Of a stretch of 64,000 nt of DNA, positions 33,484-42,222 are shown in pieces. The stretch spans positions 1-64,000 of the forward strand of contig NZ_AJTQ01000063.1 of NCBI RefSeq assembly GCF_000262345.1, given 5' to 3'. The notes under the pieces were generated by a model. That model saw nothing but the letters and a program-made list of their open reading frames with translations, had not been told where the DNA came from and searched no databases. Source of the DNA: Streptomyces xiaopingdaonensis. Its GTDB lineage: Bacteria > Actinomycetota > Actinomycetes > Streptomycetales > Streptomycetaceae. Position 1 is the first letter of the stretch; each line of letters starts with the position of its first letter. Both the position numbers and the translations under genes were made by a program.

Positions 33484-34857
33484 ATGAGTCGCCGGTCCCC
33501 CTCCTCGCCCCCGCCCTCTCCGGACTCCTCAGGGGGACGCCGCTCGGCCCGCGGGCACGACCGGGAGATCCTCGCACTGGCGCTCCCCGCCTTCGGCGCC
33601 CTCGTCGCCGAACCGCTCTTCCTCATGGCGGACAGCGCCGTCGTCGGACACCTCGGCACTCCCCAACTCGCCGGCCTCGGCGTCGCGTCGGCGCTCCTGC
33701 AGACCTTCGTCAACGTCTTCGTCTTCCTCGCCTACGCCACGACAGCGGCCGTCGCCCGCAGGCTCGGCGCGGGAGACCTCACCTCCGCACTCCGCCAGGG
33801 CATCGACGGCATCTGGCTGGCGATCGGCCTGGGCGTCGTCGTCGCGGGCGCCGCCCTCGTCGCGGCACCCGCGCTCATCGACCTCTTCGGCGCCTCGCCG
33901 ACCGCGCACCCCTACGCCGTCACCTACCTCCGCGTCAGCGCCCTCGGCATCCCCGCCATGCTCGTCGTCCTCGCGGCCACGGGCGTGCTCCGCGGACTCC
34001 AGGACACCCGCACGCCGCTCTACGTCGCCGTCGGCGGCTTCTCCGCCAACCTCGTGCTCAACGTGGCGCTCGTCTACGGCGCCGGGTTCGGCATCGCCGG
34101 CTCCGCCTGGGGGACGGTGATCGCCCAGTACGCGATGGCGGCCGTCTACCTCCGCGTCGTCGTCAAGGGCGCCCGAAAGCACGGCTCTTCGCTCCGTCCC
34201 GAGCTCGCCGGCGTGCGCGCCAGCGCGCAGGCCGGCGCCCCGCTGCTGATCCGCACGCTCTCGCTCCGCGCCGTGCTCATGATCGCCACCGCCGTCGCAG
34301 CCCGGCTCGGCGACGCCGACATCGCCGCCCACCAGATCACGCTCACCCTCTGGTCGTTGCTCTCCTTCGCGCTCGACGCCATCGCCATCGCCGGCCAGGC
34401 GATCATCGGCCGCTACCTGGGCGCGGGGGACGAGGCAGGCGCACGCGCCGCCTGCCGGCGGATGGTCCAGTGGGGCGTGCTCTCCGGGGCGGTGCTCGGC
34501 GCGCTCGTGGCGCTCGTACGGCCGGTCTTCATGCCGCTCTTCACCACCGACCGGACCGTCATCGACCACCTGACGCCCGTGCTGCTGGTGGTGGCCGTCA
34601 CGGCGCCCGTCGCGGGCGTCGTCTTCGTCCTCGACGGCGTCCTCATGGGCGCGGGCGACGGCCCCTACCTCGCCGGCGCCATGCTCGTGACGCTCGCCGT
34701 CTTCGCACCCGTCGCCGTGTTCGTCCCGGCGCTCGGCGGCGGGATCACCGCGCTCTGGTGGACGATCGCCGGCCTGATGATGTCGGTCCGGCTCGTCACC
34801 CTGTGGCTCCGGATGCGCTCCGGCCGCTGGATCGTGACGGGCGCCGTCCGCGGCTGA
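33484..34857 (+). CDS. MATE-family efflux transporter
   Basis: The 457-residue protein has about twelve membrane segments. Early MATE features are LALPAFGALVAEPLFLMADSAVVGHLG and TATGVLRGLQDTRTPLYV; the second half contains AHQITLTLWSLLSFALDAIAIAGQAIIGRYLG. It exports cationic drugs or metabolites using Na+ or H+ gradients. ATG 33484 is preferred over the longer frame to 33313, which runs through promoter-like sequence. No ribosome site is obvious, so it may be leaderless. Confidence 0.87.
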   Translation: MSRRSPSSPPPSPDSSGGRRSARGHDREILALALPAFGALVAEPLFLMADSAVVGHLGTPQLAGLGVASALLQTFVNVFVFLAYATTAAVARRLGAGDLTSALRQGIDGIWLAIGLGVVVAGAALVAAPALIDLFGASPTAHPYAVTYLRVSALGIPAMLVVLAATGVLRGLQDTRTPLYVAVGGFSANLVLNVALVYGAGFGIAGSAWGTVIAQYAMAAVYLRVVVKGARKHGSSLRPELAGVRASAQAGAPLLIRTLSLRAVLMIATAVAARLGDADIAAHQITLTLWSLLSFALDAIAIAGQAIIGRYLGAGDEAGARAACRRMVQWGVLSGAVLGALVALVRPVFMPLFTTDRTVIDHLTPVLLVVAVTAPVAGVVFVLDGVLMGAGDGPYLAGAMLVTLAVFAPVAVFVPALGGGITALWWTIAGLMMSVRLVTLWLRMRSGRWIVTGAVRG

Positions 34858-34872
34858 GTCCGGGCACGACGA

Positions 34873-34901
34873 AGGGCCGCACCCCGGAAGGGTGCGGCCC
34901 T
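34873..34901. terminator. Bidirectional terminator between MATE gene and rplI
   Basis: Perfect 12-nt arms (AGGGCCGCACCC and its complement) with a 5-nt loop sit between two convergent genes, 16 nt after the MATE stop and 48 nt after the rplI stop. Confidence 0.8.
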
Positions 34902-34948
34902 CGCTGCGTCGGACCGCGGCCTGCGGCCGCGGTGCGTGGAGGCGCGGC

Positions 34949-35395
34949 TCAGGCCGCGGCGACCTCCACGTCGACGTCGGCCGCGACATCGGCGTGCAAC
35001 TGGACCGAGACCTGGTGCGAACCCAGGGACTTGATCGGCTTGCCCACCGCGATACGGCGCTTGTCGACCTCGGGACCACCGGCCGCCTTGATCCCGCCGG
35101 CGATGTCGGCAGGGGTCACGGAGCCGAAGAGCCGGCCCTGGTCGCCGGCGCGCACCTGCAGGCGCACGGTGACGCCCTCGAGCTGCTCCTTGACCTGGTT
35201 GGCCTGCTCGATCGTGGCGATCTCGTGGATCTTGCGGGCCCGGCGGATCTGCTCGACGTCCTTCTCGCCACCCTTGGTCCAGCGGATCGCGAGCTTCCGC
35301 GGGACGAGGTAGTTGCGGGCGTACCCGTCCTTGACGTCGACGACGTCGCCGGCGGCGCCGAGACCCGACACCTCGTTGGTGAGGATGATCTTCAT
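34949..35395 (-). CDS. rplI: 50S ribosomal protein L9
   Basis: The 148-residue protein begins [32 protein letters not shown], the classic L9 N-terminus. The long connecting helix is rich in charged residues ([19 protein letters not shown]), followed by the C-terminal domain [11 protein letters not shown]. It binds 23S rRNA near the L1 stalk and limits frameshifting. It is the last gene of the rpsF-ssb-rpsR-rplI operon, 18 bp after rpsR, and is followed by the terminator. Confidence 0.97.
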   Translation of the reverse strand: MKIILTNEVSGLGAAGDVVDVKDGYARNYLVPRKLAIRWTKGGEKDVEQIRRARKIHEIATIEQANQVKEQLEGVTVRLQVRAGDQGRLFGSVTPADIAGGIKAAGGPEVDKRRIAVGKPIKSLGSHQVSVQLHADVAADVDVEVAAA

Positions 35396-35413
35396 CTGAC
35401 GGTCATCCTTCCT

Positions 35414-35650
35414 TTAGCGCGCGGTCGACGTGTAGGGCAGCAGCGCCATCTCACGGCTGTTCTTCACGGCCGTGGCGACGTCGCGCTGGTGCTGGGTGCA
35501 GTTGCCGGTGACCCGGCGGGCACGGATCTTGCCGCGGTCGGAGATGAACTTCCGCAGCAGGTTCGTGTCCTTGTAGTCGACGTAGGAGATCTTCTCCTTG
35601 CAGAACACGCAAACCTTCTTCTTTGGCTTGCGAGCAGGCGGCTTCGCCAT
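35414..35650 (-). CDS. rpsR: 30S ribosomal protein S18
   Basis: The 78-residue protein matches bS18: [34 protein letters not shown]. The N-terminus has VCVFC, and with the Cys of GNCTQHQ this makes a zinc-coordinating C+ version. Actinobacteria often also carry a cysteine-free paralogue used in zinc limitation. It binds S6 on the platform of the 30S subunit and is located between ssb and rplI. Confidence 0.97.
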   Translation of the reverse strand: MAKPPARKPKKKVCVFCKEKISYVDYKDTNLLRKFISDRGKIRARRVTGNCTQHQRDVATAVKNSREMALLPYTSTAR

Positions 35651-35708
35651 CGTCTCTCTCCAATGAATCTCAAGAAGTGTGCAGCTGTCTCACGAGCTGC
35701 CCCTCGGC

Positions 35709-36278
35709 CTAGAAGGGAGGCTCGTCCGAGTAGCCACCGCCGGAGCCGCCGCCCCAGCCACCGCCGCCGCCCTGGCCACCGGCCGGAGCGCCGGTCGCCC
35801 ACGGGTCGCCCGCGGGGCCGCCCTGCTGACCGCCCTGGCCGCCGGAGCCGCCGCCCCAGCCACCACCGCCGCCGCCCTGGCCGCCGCCGAAGCCGCCGCC
35901 CTGTCCACCGCGGCCGCTGGTCTTGGTGACCTTGGCCGTGGCGTTGCGGAGGCTGGCGCCGACCTCGTCGACGTCGAGCTCGTAGACCGTGCGCTTGATG
36001 CCCTCGCGGTCCTCGTAGGAACGCTGCTTCAGGCGTCCCTGCACGAGGACACGGGTCCCCTTGGTGAGGGACTCGGCGACGTTCTCCGCGGCCTGCCGCC
36101 AGACCGAGCAGGTGAGGAAGAGGCTCTCGCCGTCCTTCCACTCGCTCGTCTGCCGGTCGAAGATGCGCGGGGTGGACGCGACACGGAACTTCGCGACCGC
36201 CGCGCCTGAGGGCGTGAAGCGCAGCTCGGGGTCGTCGACGAGATTGCCGACGACCGTGATGACGGTCTCGCCTGCCAT
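35709..36278 (-). CDS. ssb: Single-stranded DNA-binding protein
   Basis: The 189-residue protein has the OB fold at residues 1-110 ([50 protein letters not shown]). A Gly/Gln-rich flexible linker and the acidic tip GGYSDEPPF that recruits repair and replication partners follow. It coats ssDNA at the fork. It sits between rpsF and rpsR, 119 bp after rpsF, an order conserved in actinobacteria. Confidence 0.97.
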   Translation of the reverse strand: MAGETVITVVGNLVDDPELRFTPSGAAVAKFRVASTPRIFDRQTSEWKDGESLFLTCSVWRQAAENVAESLTKGTRVLVQGRLKQRSYEDREGIKRTVYELDVDEVGASLRNATAKVTKTSGRGGQGGGFGGGQGGGGGGWGGGSGGQGGQQGGPAGDPWATGAPAGGQGGGGGWGGGSGGGYSDEPPF

Positions 36279-36397
36279 GGGTGAACCTCTCGGCGGGGTG
36301 CTGCTGGCTGTCGGCGCCCCCGGCGCGGCCTGCGGCCGCTGCGGGGTGCCGGTTGGTGGGTGCTACTCGGTTTCCCTGCCGTCGCTGAGCGCGGGGC

Positions 36398-36688
36398 TCA
36401 ACGCCCGGTGGGGCGGAGGACCTTGGTCCGCAGAACCGACTCGTTCAGGTTCATCTGGCGGTCGAGCTCCTTGACGACCGCAGGCTCGGCCTGCAGGTCG
36501 AGGACCGAGTAGACGCCCTCGGGCTTCTTGTTGATCTCGTACGAGAGACGACGACGGCCCCAGGTGTCGACCTTCTCGACCTTCCCCTCGCCCTCGCGGA
36601 CGACGGAAAGGAAGCTCTCGATCAGGGGGGAGACAGCGCGCTCCTCCAGATCGGGGTCGAGGATGACCATCACCTCATAGTGACGCAT
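36398..36688 (-). CDS. rpsF: 30S ribosomal protein S6
   Basis: The 96-residue protein is bS6: [42 protein letters not shown] and [14 protein letters not shown]. It forms a heterodimer with S18 on the 30S platform. The ATG at 36688 follows GGAGGTGGG. It is first gene of the operon, and a hairpin lies just upstream in the leader (36714-36732). Confidence 0.96.
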   Translation of the reverse strand: MRHYEVMVILDPDLEERAVSPLIESFLSVVREGEGKVEKVDTWGRRRLSYEINKKPEGVYSVLDLQAEPAVVKELDRQMNLNESVLRTKVLRPTGR

Positions 36689-36971
36689 GTGGAACCCACC
36701 TCCTCTGGACTCGGCGGCCACGGTCGTTCCGTGGCAGGAGGGTCTATGCGTAGGGTCCGCACACCGACCGTCGTCCCGCCGTGGTGCGCCGGAGCGCGTG
36801 CGGGGCGGGTGGGTCGGAGCGCAGACCGTACAGCGTACCCAACGCGTGCCTTCCGGTTGAAATCCGGGCGGATCTCGGCGCAATCTGGACACCTCGGGTG
36901 TGAGCGGCGTCACCCAGCACCGCCGCACCACCACCCCGGAAACCCCGGGCGTCACGGCTGGAGGTGCCCCC

Positions 36972-37286
36972 ATGGCACAGGCAGTACGGCGCAGGTCGCT
37001 CTCCCCGCTCGCCCTCCTCAACAGCGACGGGAAGGCGCATCCCAAGGAGAACAGCCTCGCCCTCGCGACGATCGTCCTCGGCCTCGTCGCCGCCCTCACC
37101 AACTTCTGGCCCGGCCTCCACATGATCAGCTCCTGGACGGGCCTCGTCGGCGTCCTCGTCGGCGGTGCGGGCCTGATGCTCTCGGTGACGACGGCGGAGC
37201 GTTTCCTCCTGGTGATCGGACTCGGCGCCGCGGGCGTGGGCTTCTTCCTCGGGGTGGCGCACGGCGGGCTGTGGGGCGGGCTCTGA
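36972..37286 (+). CDS. Small integral membrane protein, function unknown
   Basis: The 104-residue protein has three hydrophobic segments ([54 protein letters not shown]) after a basic, hydrophilic N-terminus. The ATG at 36972 follows GGAGGTG by 5 nt; the longer frame to 36900 is unlikely. It lies between the divergent rpsF operon and femX. No domain recognised. Confidence 0.75.
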   Translation: MAQAVRRRSLSPLALLNSDGKAHPKENSLALATIVLGLVAALTNFWPGLHMISSWTGLVGVLVGGAGLMLSVTTAERFLLVIGLGAAGVGFFLGVAHGGLWGGL

Positions 37287-37449
37287 GCGACGCCCCGCGG
37301 AACGGCCGAACTCCCCGCCGTAGCGCGGCTCAGCGGTCGAGGGCTGACCGGAACGGCGGCCACCGCCGGGCAGTAGGCTTCGCGGCGAGCCTCCCAGCGC
37401 CGCGCCTGGGGGCGCCCGAGCCGAGCCCCGCCGGAGGAGCCGTCCCACC

Positions 37450-38568
37450 ATGAGTCTGACCCTGAGGACCATCAGCCGTGAGCAGCACCTGGCATACGTC
37501 CAGAGCCTCCCCTCGGCGAGCCACTGCCAGGTGCCCGCCTGGGCGGACGTGAAGAGCGAGTGGCGGTCGGAGAACCTCGGTTGGTTCGACGCCTCGGACG
37601 AGCTCGTCGGCGTCGGGCTCGTGCTCTACCGGCAGCTGCCCAAGGTGAAGCGGTACCTCGCGTACCTCCCCGAGGGCCCGGTGATCAACTGGTACTCGCC
37701 GCACCTCGAGGAGTGGCTCCAGCCGATGCTCGCGCACCTCAAGCACCAGGGCGCGTTCTCGGTGAAGATGGGCCCCCCGGTGGTGATCCGGCGCTGGGAC
37801 GCCCCGGCGATCAAGAAGGGCATCCAGGACGACGAGGTCAAGCGGCTGCGGGACATCGAGGCGACGGAGATCGAGCCGCGCGCCTTCGAGGTCGCGGACC
37901 GGCTGCGCCGTATGGGATGGCAGCAGGGCGAGGACGGCGGGGCCGGCTTCGGCGACGTCCAGCCGAGGTACGTCTTCCAGGTGCCGCTGGAGGGACGCTC
38001 GCTGGAGGAGGTCCACAAGGGCTTCAACCAGCTCTGGCGGCGCAACATCAAGAAGGCCGACAAGGCCGGCGTCCGCGTGGTCCAGGGCGGGCTCGACGAC
38101 CTCGACGAGTGGCAGCGGCTCTACGAGATCACCGCCGAGCGCGATCACTTCAGGCCCCGCCCCAAGGCGTACTTCGAGCGCATGTGGCGCGTCCTCAACG
38201 CCGAGGACCCCAACCGCATGCGCCTGTACTTCGCGGAGCACGAGGGCGAGCGGATCGCGGCGGCGACGATGCTCGTCGTCGGGGGGCACGTCTGGTACTC
38301 CTACGGCGCCTCGGCGAACCACAAGCGCGAGGTGCGCCCGTCCAACGCGATGCAGTGGCGGATGCTCCAGGACGCGTACGCGCTCGGCGCGAGCGTCTAC
38401 GACCTCCGCGGCATCAGCGACGCGCTCGACGAGAGCGACCACCTCTTCGGCCTGATCCAGTTCAAGGTGGGCACCGGCGGGCAGGCTGCCGAGTACCTCG
38501 GCGAGTGGGACTTCCCGCTCAACAAGCTTCTCCACAAGGCGCTCGACCTCTACATGTCGCGGCGCTGA
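37450..38568 (+). CDS. femX: FemAB/FemX-type peptidoglycan bridge amino-acyltransferase
   Basis: The 372-residue protein has the two GNAT-like lobes of the FemABX family ([92 protein letters not shown]). Family members transfer an amino acid from tRNA to the lipid II stem peptide; in Streptomyces the bridge is a single glycine, so glycyl transfer is inferred. GGAGGAG lies about 10 nt before ATG 37450. The PLP-fold gene follows 84 nt downstream. Confidence 0.87.
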   Translation: MSLTLRTISREQHLAYVQSLPSASHCQVPAWADVKSEWRSENLGWFDASDELVGVGLVLYRQLPKVKRYLAYLPEGPVINWYSPHLEEWLQPMLAHLKHQGAFSVKMGPPVVIRRWDAPAIKKGIQDDEVKRLRDIEATEIEPRAFEVADRLRRMGWQQGEDGGAGFGDVQPRYVFQVPLEGRSLEEVHKGFNQLWRRNIKKADKAGVRVVQGGLDDLDEWQRLYEITAERDHFRPRPKAYFERMWRVLNAEDPNRMRLYFAEHEGERIAAATMLVVGGHVWYSYGASANHKREVRPSNAMQWRMLQDAYALGASVYDLRGISDALDESDHLFGLIQFKVGTGGQAAEYLGEWDFPLNKLLHKALDLYMSRR

Positions 38569-38652
38569 GGGCCCCGCAGTTCCGCGACCGATCCGACGCC
38601 TCACGCAGGCCCCCGCCCCCATCACCGGAAGAAGAAAGGTGCCGTACCGGCC

Positions 38653-39684
38653 ATGGCGCTCACCCTCTACGTCGATACCGATCGCTGGCGGGCGCACCAG
38701 CAGTCGGTGATTCAGCAGTTCCCCGGCATCGTCCCGGTCTGCAAGGGCAACGGCTACGGGTTCGGGCACGAGCGCCTCGCGGAGGAGGCGCACCGCTTCG
38801 GTAGCGACATCCTCGCTGTCGGCACCACCTACGAGGCCGCGCGCACCAAGGACTTCTTCGGCGGCGACCTCCTCGTCCTCACGCCGTTCCGGAAGGACGA
38901 GGAGCCGGTTCCGCTGCCGGACCGGGCGATCCGCTCGGTCTCCTCGGTGGAGGGTGTCGGGCTCATGCGCGGCGCCCGCGTGGTGATCGAGGTGATGAGC
39001 AGCATGAAGCGGCACGGGGTCGCGGAGGAGGAACTCCCCCAGCTCCACGCCGCCATCGACGAGATCCGGCTGGAGGGCTTCGCGATCCACCTGCCGCTCG
39101 ACCGCACCGACGGCTCCTCGGCCGTCGAGGAGGTCATCGGCTGGATGGACCGGCTGCGGGCCGCCCGGCTGCCGCTCGACACCATGTTCGTCAGCCACCT
39201 GAAGCCCGACGAGTTCGCCGTGCTCCAGCAGCAGTTCCCGCAGACCAACTTCCGCGCCCGGATCGGCACCCACCTCTGGCTCGGGGACGCGGACGCGACC
39301 GAGTACCGGGGCGCCATCCTCGACGTCACGCCCGTCGTCAAGGGCGACAGGTTCGGCTACCGGCAGCAGAAGGCCGCGGGGGACGGCTGGTTGGTGGTGG
39401 TCGCGGGCGGCACCTCGCACGGTGTGGGGCTGGAGTCGCCGAAGGCGCTCCACGGCATGACGTCGCGCGCGAAGGGCGTGGCGCGGGCCGGCCTCGCGAC
39501 CGTCAACCGGAACCTGGCGCCGTTCCTGTGGGGCGGCAAGCAGCGGTGGTTCGCGGAGCCGCCGCACATGCAGGTCTCGATCCTCTTCGTCCCCTCGGAG
39601 GCGCCCGAACCGAAGGTGGGCGAGGAGCTCACGGCGATCCTGCGGCACACGACGACGACCGTGGACCGCACCGTGGACGCCTGA
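38653..39684 (+). CDS. Alanine-racemase-like PLP (fold III) protein
   Basis: The 343-residue protein contains the fold III barrel start with the PLP-lysine motif VPVCKGNGYGFGHERLAEEA, then VVIEVMSSMKRHGV, DTMFVSHLKPDEF and RIGTHLWLG. This differs clearly from canonical alanine racemase (usually Y-K-A-N-A-Y-G-H-G) and lacks an obvious full-length C-terminal domain. Downstream of femX it may act in cell-wall amino-acid metabolism, but substrate is unknown. AAAGGTG precedes ATG 38653. Confidence 0.75.
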   Translation: MALTLYVDTDRWRAHQQSVIQQFPGIVPVCKGNGYGFGHERLAEEAHRFGSDILAVGTTYEAARTKDFFGGDLLVLTPFRKDEEPVPLPDRAIRSVSSVEGVGLMRGARVVIEVMSSMKRHGVAEEELPQLHAAIDEIRLEGFAIHLPLDRTDGSSAVEEVIGWMDRLRAARLPLDTMFVSHLKPDEFAVLQQQFPQTNFRARIGTHLWLGDADATEYRGAILDVTPVVKGDRFGYRQQKAAGDGWLVVVAGGTSHGVGLESPKALHGMTSRAKGVARAGLATVNRNLAPFLWGGKQRWFAEPPHMQVSILFVPSEAPEPKVGEELTAILRHTTTTVDRTVDA

Positions 39685-39711
39685 CCGCCAGACGCCTCCG
39701 TCGCGACGCAC

Positions 39712-39745
39712 GAGGGCGGCCCCGCATCGGCGCGGGGCCGCCCTC
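39712..39745. terminator. Bidirectional terminator between PLP-fold gene and ino1
   Basis: Perfect 14-nt arms (GAGGGCGGCCCCGC and its complement) with a 6-nt loop between convergent genes, 27 nt after the PLP-fold gene and 17 nt from the ino1 stop. Confidence 0.8.
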
Positions 39746-39762
39746 GTCCGTGGGGGCGAGCG

Positions 39763-40845
39763 TCAGCGCTCGACCTTGCCGTCGATGAAGTCCTGGACGT
39801 TCTGGCGGGCTTCGTCGTCGTAGTACTGCACGGGCGGGGACTTCATGAAGTACGAGGAGGCGGAGAGGATCGGGCCGCCGACGCCGCGGTCCTTCGCGAT
39901 CTTCGCGGCGCGGAGCGCGTCGATGATGACGCCGGCCGAGTTCGGGGAGTCCCAGACCTCCAGCTTGTACTCGAGGTTGAGCGGGACGTCGCCGAACGCG
40001 CGCCCCTCCAGGCGGACATAGGCCCACTTGCGGTCGTCGAGCCAGGCGACGTAGTCCGACGGGCCGATGTGGACGTTGTCGCTGCCGAGCTCGCGGTCGC
40101 GGATCTGCGAGGTGACGGCCTGCGTCTTCGAGATCTTCTTCGACTCCAGCCGGTCGCGCTCGAGCATGTTCTTGAAGTCCATGTTGCCGCCGACGTTCAG
40201 CTGCATCGTGCGGTCGAGGATCACGCCGCGGTCCTCGAAGAGCTTCGCCATCACACGGTGCGTGATCGTGGCGCCCACTTGCGACTTGATGTCGTCGCCG
40301 ACGATCGGCACCCCGGCCTCGGTGAACTTGTCGGCCCACTCCTTGGTGCCCGCGATGAAGACGGGCAGCGCGTTGACGAAGGCGACGCCCGCGTCGATGG
40401 CGCACTGCGCGTAGAACTCCACGGCCTCCTGCGCGCCGACCGGCAGGTAGCAGACGAGGACGTCGGCGCCGGACTCGCGGAGCGCCGCCACCACGTCGAC
40501 CGGCTCCTGCTCGGACTCCTCGACCGTCTCGCGGTAGTACCGCCCGAAGCCGTCCAGGGTGCGGCCGCGCTGGACCGGAACGCCCGCCGAGGGGACGTCG
40601 CAGATCTTGATGGTGTTGTTCTCGCTGGCGCCGATCGCGTCGGCGAGGTCGAGACCCACCTTCTTCGCGTCCACGTCGAACGCGGCGACGAACTCGACGT
40701 CGCGCACGTGGTAGTCGCCGAACTGCACGTGCATCAGACCCGGCACCTTGCTGTCCGGATCAGCGTCCTTGTAGTACTCCACGCCCTGCACGAGCGACGC
40801 GGCGCAGTTGCCCACGCCGGCGATGGCTACTCGAACCGAACCCAT
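39763..40845 (-). CDS. ino1: Inositol-3-phosphate synthase
   Basis: The 360-residue protein opens with the NAD motif [22 protein letters not shown]. It contains [49 protein letters not shown] and [11 protein letters not shown], signatures of actinobacterial myo-inositol-1-phosphate synthase. It converts glucose 6-phosphate to inositol phosphate for mycothiol and phosphatidylinositol. The ATG follows AGGGAG. It lies 44 bp after padR on the same strand, implying a PadR-controlled operon. Confidence 0.95.
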   Translation of the reverse strand: MGSVRVAIAGVGNCAASLVQGVEYYKDADPDSKVPGLMHVQFGDYHVRDVEFVAAFDVDAKKVGLDLADAIGASENNTIKICDVPSAGVPVQRGRTLDGFGRYYRETVEESEQEPVDVVAALRESGADVLVCYLPVGAQEAVEFYAQCAIDAGVAFVNALPVFIAGTKEWADKFTEAGVPIVGDDIKSQVGATITHRVMAKLFEDRGVILDRTMQLNVGGNMDFKNMLERDRLESKKISKTQAVTSQIRDRELGSDNVHIGPSDYVAWLDDRKWAYVRLEGRAFGDVPLNLEYKLEVWDSPNSAGVIIDALRAAKIAKDRGVGGPILSASSYFMKSPPVQYYDDEARQNVQDFIDGKVER

Positions 40846-40889
40846 TCCGGTTGCTCCCTGGTTTCTCGATGAGGCCCGCCCGGCGGGCC

Positions 40890-41591
40890 TTAGATGTCGT
40901 TCTCTTCGGATCGCTCCGGCCGGCCGCCCTCCCGGCGCCGGTCGGGACCGTCCGACTCCCGGGTGCGGCGCCGCCCGGACGCCGGGTCCTGCGCGGTGTC
41001 CGCCTCGGCCGCGCGGTGCGTGCCCTCGTCGCCGGCTGCGCGCTCGGACTCGATCAGCTCGTTGAGCCAGCGGACCTCGCGCTCGACGGACTCCATGCCG
41101 TGGCGCTGGAGTTCGAGGGTGTAGTCGTCGAGGCGCTCGCGGGTGCGGGCGAGCGAGGCGCGCATCCGCGCCAGCCGCTCCTCCAGCCGCGTACGACGCC
41201 CCTCCAGGACCCGCATGCGGACATCGCGCGAGGTCTGGCCGAAGAAGGCGAAGCGGACGCCGAAGTGCTCGTCCTCCCACGCGTCGGGGCCCGACTGCGT
41301 CAGCAGCTCCTCGAAGTGCTCCTTCCCCTCGGCGGTCAGCCGGTAGACGATCTTGGCGCGACGCCCGGAGATCGCCGCCGACTGCGGCCCCTCGGCCGCG
41401 GCCGGGGACTCCTCGGCGAGCCAGCCGCGTTGGACGAGCGCCTTGAGGCAGGGGTAGAGCGAGCCGTAGCTGAACGCCCGGAAGACGCCGAGCGAGGTGT
41501 TGAGCCGCTTGCGCAACTCGTAGCCGTGCATCGGTGCTTCGCGCAGCAGGCCGAGCACGGCGAACTCGAGGACGCCCGAGCGTCTGCTCAT
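40890..41591 (-). CDS. PadR-family transcriptional regulator
   Basis: The 233-residue protein has the PadR winged helix at residues 5-100 ([61 protein letters not shown]). A coiled C-terminal part ([25 protein letters not shown]) and a charged tail follow. It is upstream of ino1 in one transcript and divergent from a penicillin-binding protein gene. A 23-bp perfect palindrome 236 nt upstream is the likely operator. Control of inositol synthesis by glucose 6-phosphate is a plausible but unshown role. Confidence 0.9.
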   Translation of the reverse strand: MSRRSGVLEFAVLGLLREAPMHGYELRKRLNTSLGVFRAFSYGSLYPCLKALVQRGWLAEESPAAAEGPQSAAISGRRAKIVYRLTAEGKEHFEELLTQSGPDAWEDEHFGVRFAFFGQTSRDVRMRVLEGRRTRLEERLARMRASLARTRERLDDYTLELQRHGMESVEREVRWLNELIESERAAGDEGTHRAAEADTAQDPASGRRRTRESDGPDRRREGGRPERSEENDI

Positions 41592-41826
41592 CCTCCGTCG
41601 TCCTCCCTGCTCCGGTCGATGCCTGCGGATGCGGTGCCGAACCGCCGAACGCCCTCAACGGCGCGTGCCGTTGCCGTCCGCGTCGAGCGATGGCGCCTGC
41701 GGACGCCGGGCGGGCCGCCGGTGCTGGTCGAGCACCGGCGGTGAGCGCTTCCTGTCGAGCCGCGCCCTCGCCGGGTGCGGTGCCTGCGAGGCGTGCTCGC
41801 CGCTGTGCCGCGTACCTGTCTCGGGC

Positions 41827-41849
41827 TGATGTATCGACTCGATACATCA
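41827..41849. promoter_or_regulatory. Perfect 23-bp palindrome, probable PadR operator
   Basis: Eleven-base arms TGATGTATCGA and its reverse complement flank a single central C. PadR proteins typically bind ATGT-(N)-ACAT dyads, which this contains (ATGTAT...ATACAT). Located between padR-ino1 and the PBP gene. Confidence 0.75.
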
Positions 41850-42005
41850 AGACGATAGGCGGGGCGCACGCGTGCGACAAGTGGGGTCTGCGTGAAGGGA
41901 CTCACATCGCTGATTCGGTGCCAGAGGTTTGTTTCGATTGAGGTGAATACCCGTTAAAGAGGGTTTTGGAGCTGCGTAGTCTGTCGGCTGTGCTGACAGC
42001 AGCTG

Positions 42006-42031
42006 GGAACCGTGTGACGCGCTTGTGCGTC
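42006..42031 (+). promoter_or_regulatory. Candidate ECF (SigE-type) promoter before PBP
   Basis: GGAAC at 42006-42010 and CGTC at 42028-42031 are separated by 17 nt, close to the envelope-stress SigE consensus. It lies 192 nt upstream of the PBP start. Weak evidence by inspection only. Confidence 0.35.
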
Positions 42032-42222
42032 CTCGTCCTGGGTGCAGTGCGGCTGTCTCCGAAGCGACGGAAGCCGTGGACGCCGACGCCGCACACGCTG
42101 TGTGCGGTCCGGCAGTCGCGCGGTCTACGGGCCTCGCGGGGGAGCGGCCGCACTCAGGGGGACCAGACGTCAACTGCCACCTTCAGGCGCGAGCGCCGCC
42201 TGCCCGAGGAGTAGCTGTTCCA

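Larger units (their letters stand above)
41592..42222. other. Long divergent intergenic region between padR and the PBP gene
   Basis: A 631-base interval with no supported coding sequence. It contains the 23-bp palindrome at 41827-41849 and, towards the PBP gene, a GGAAC...CGTC pair at 42006-42031. The padR transcript would have a leader of about 230 nt if it starts near the palindrome. Confidence 0.6.

Noticed and set aside
30234-35312. 1692-residue plus-strand frame opposite dnaB
   Set aside because: Runs antisense through dnaB and then over the MATE gene in another frame; no domain or start signal.
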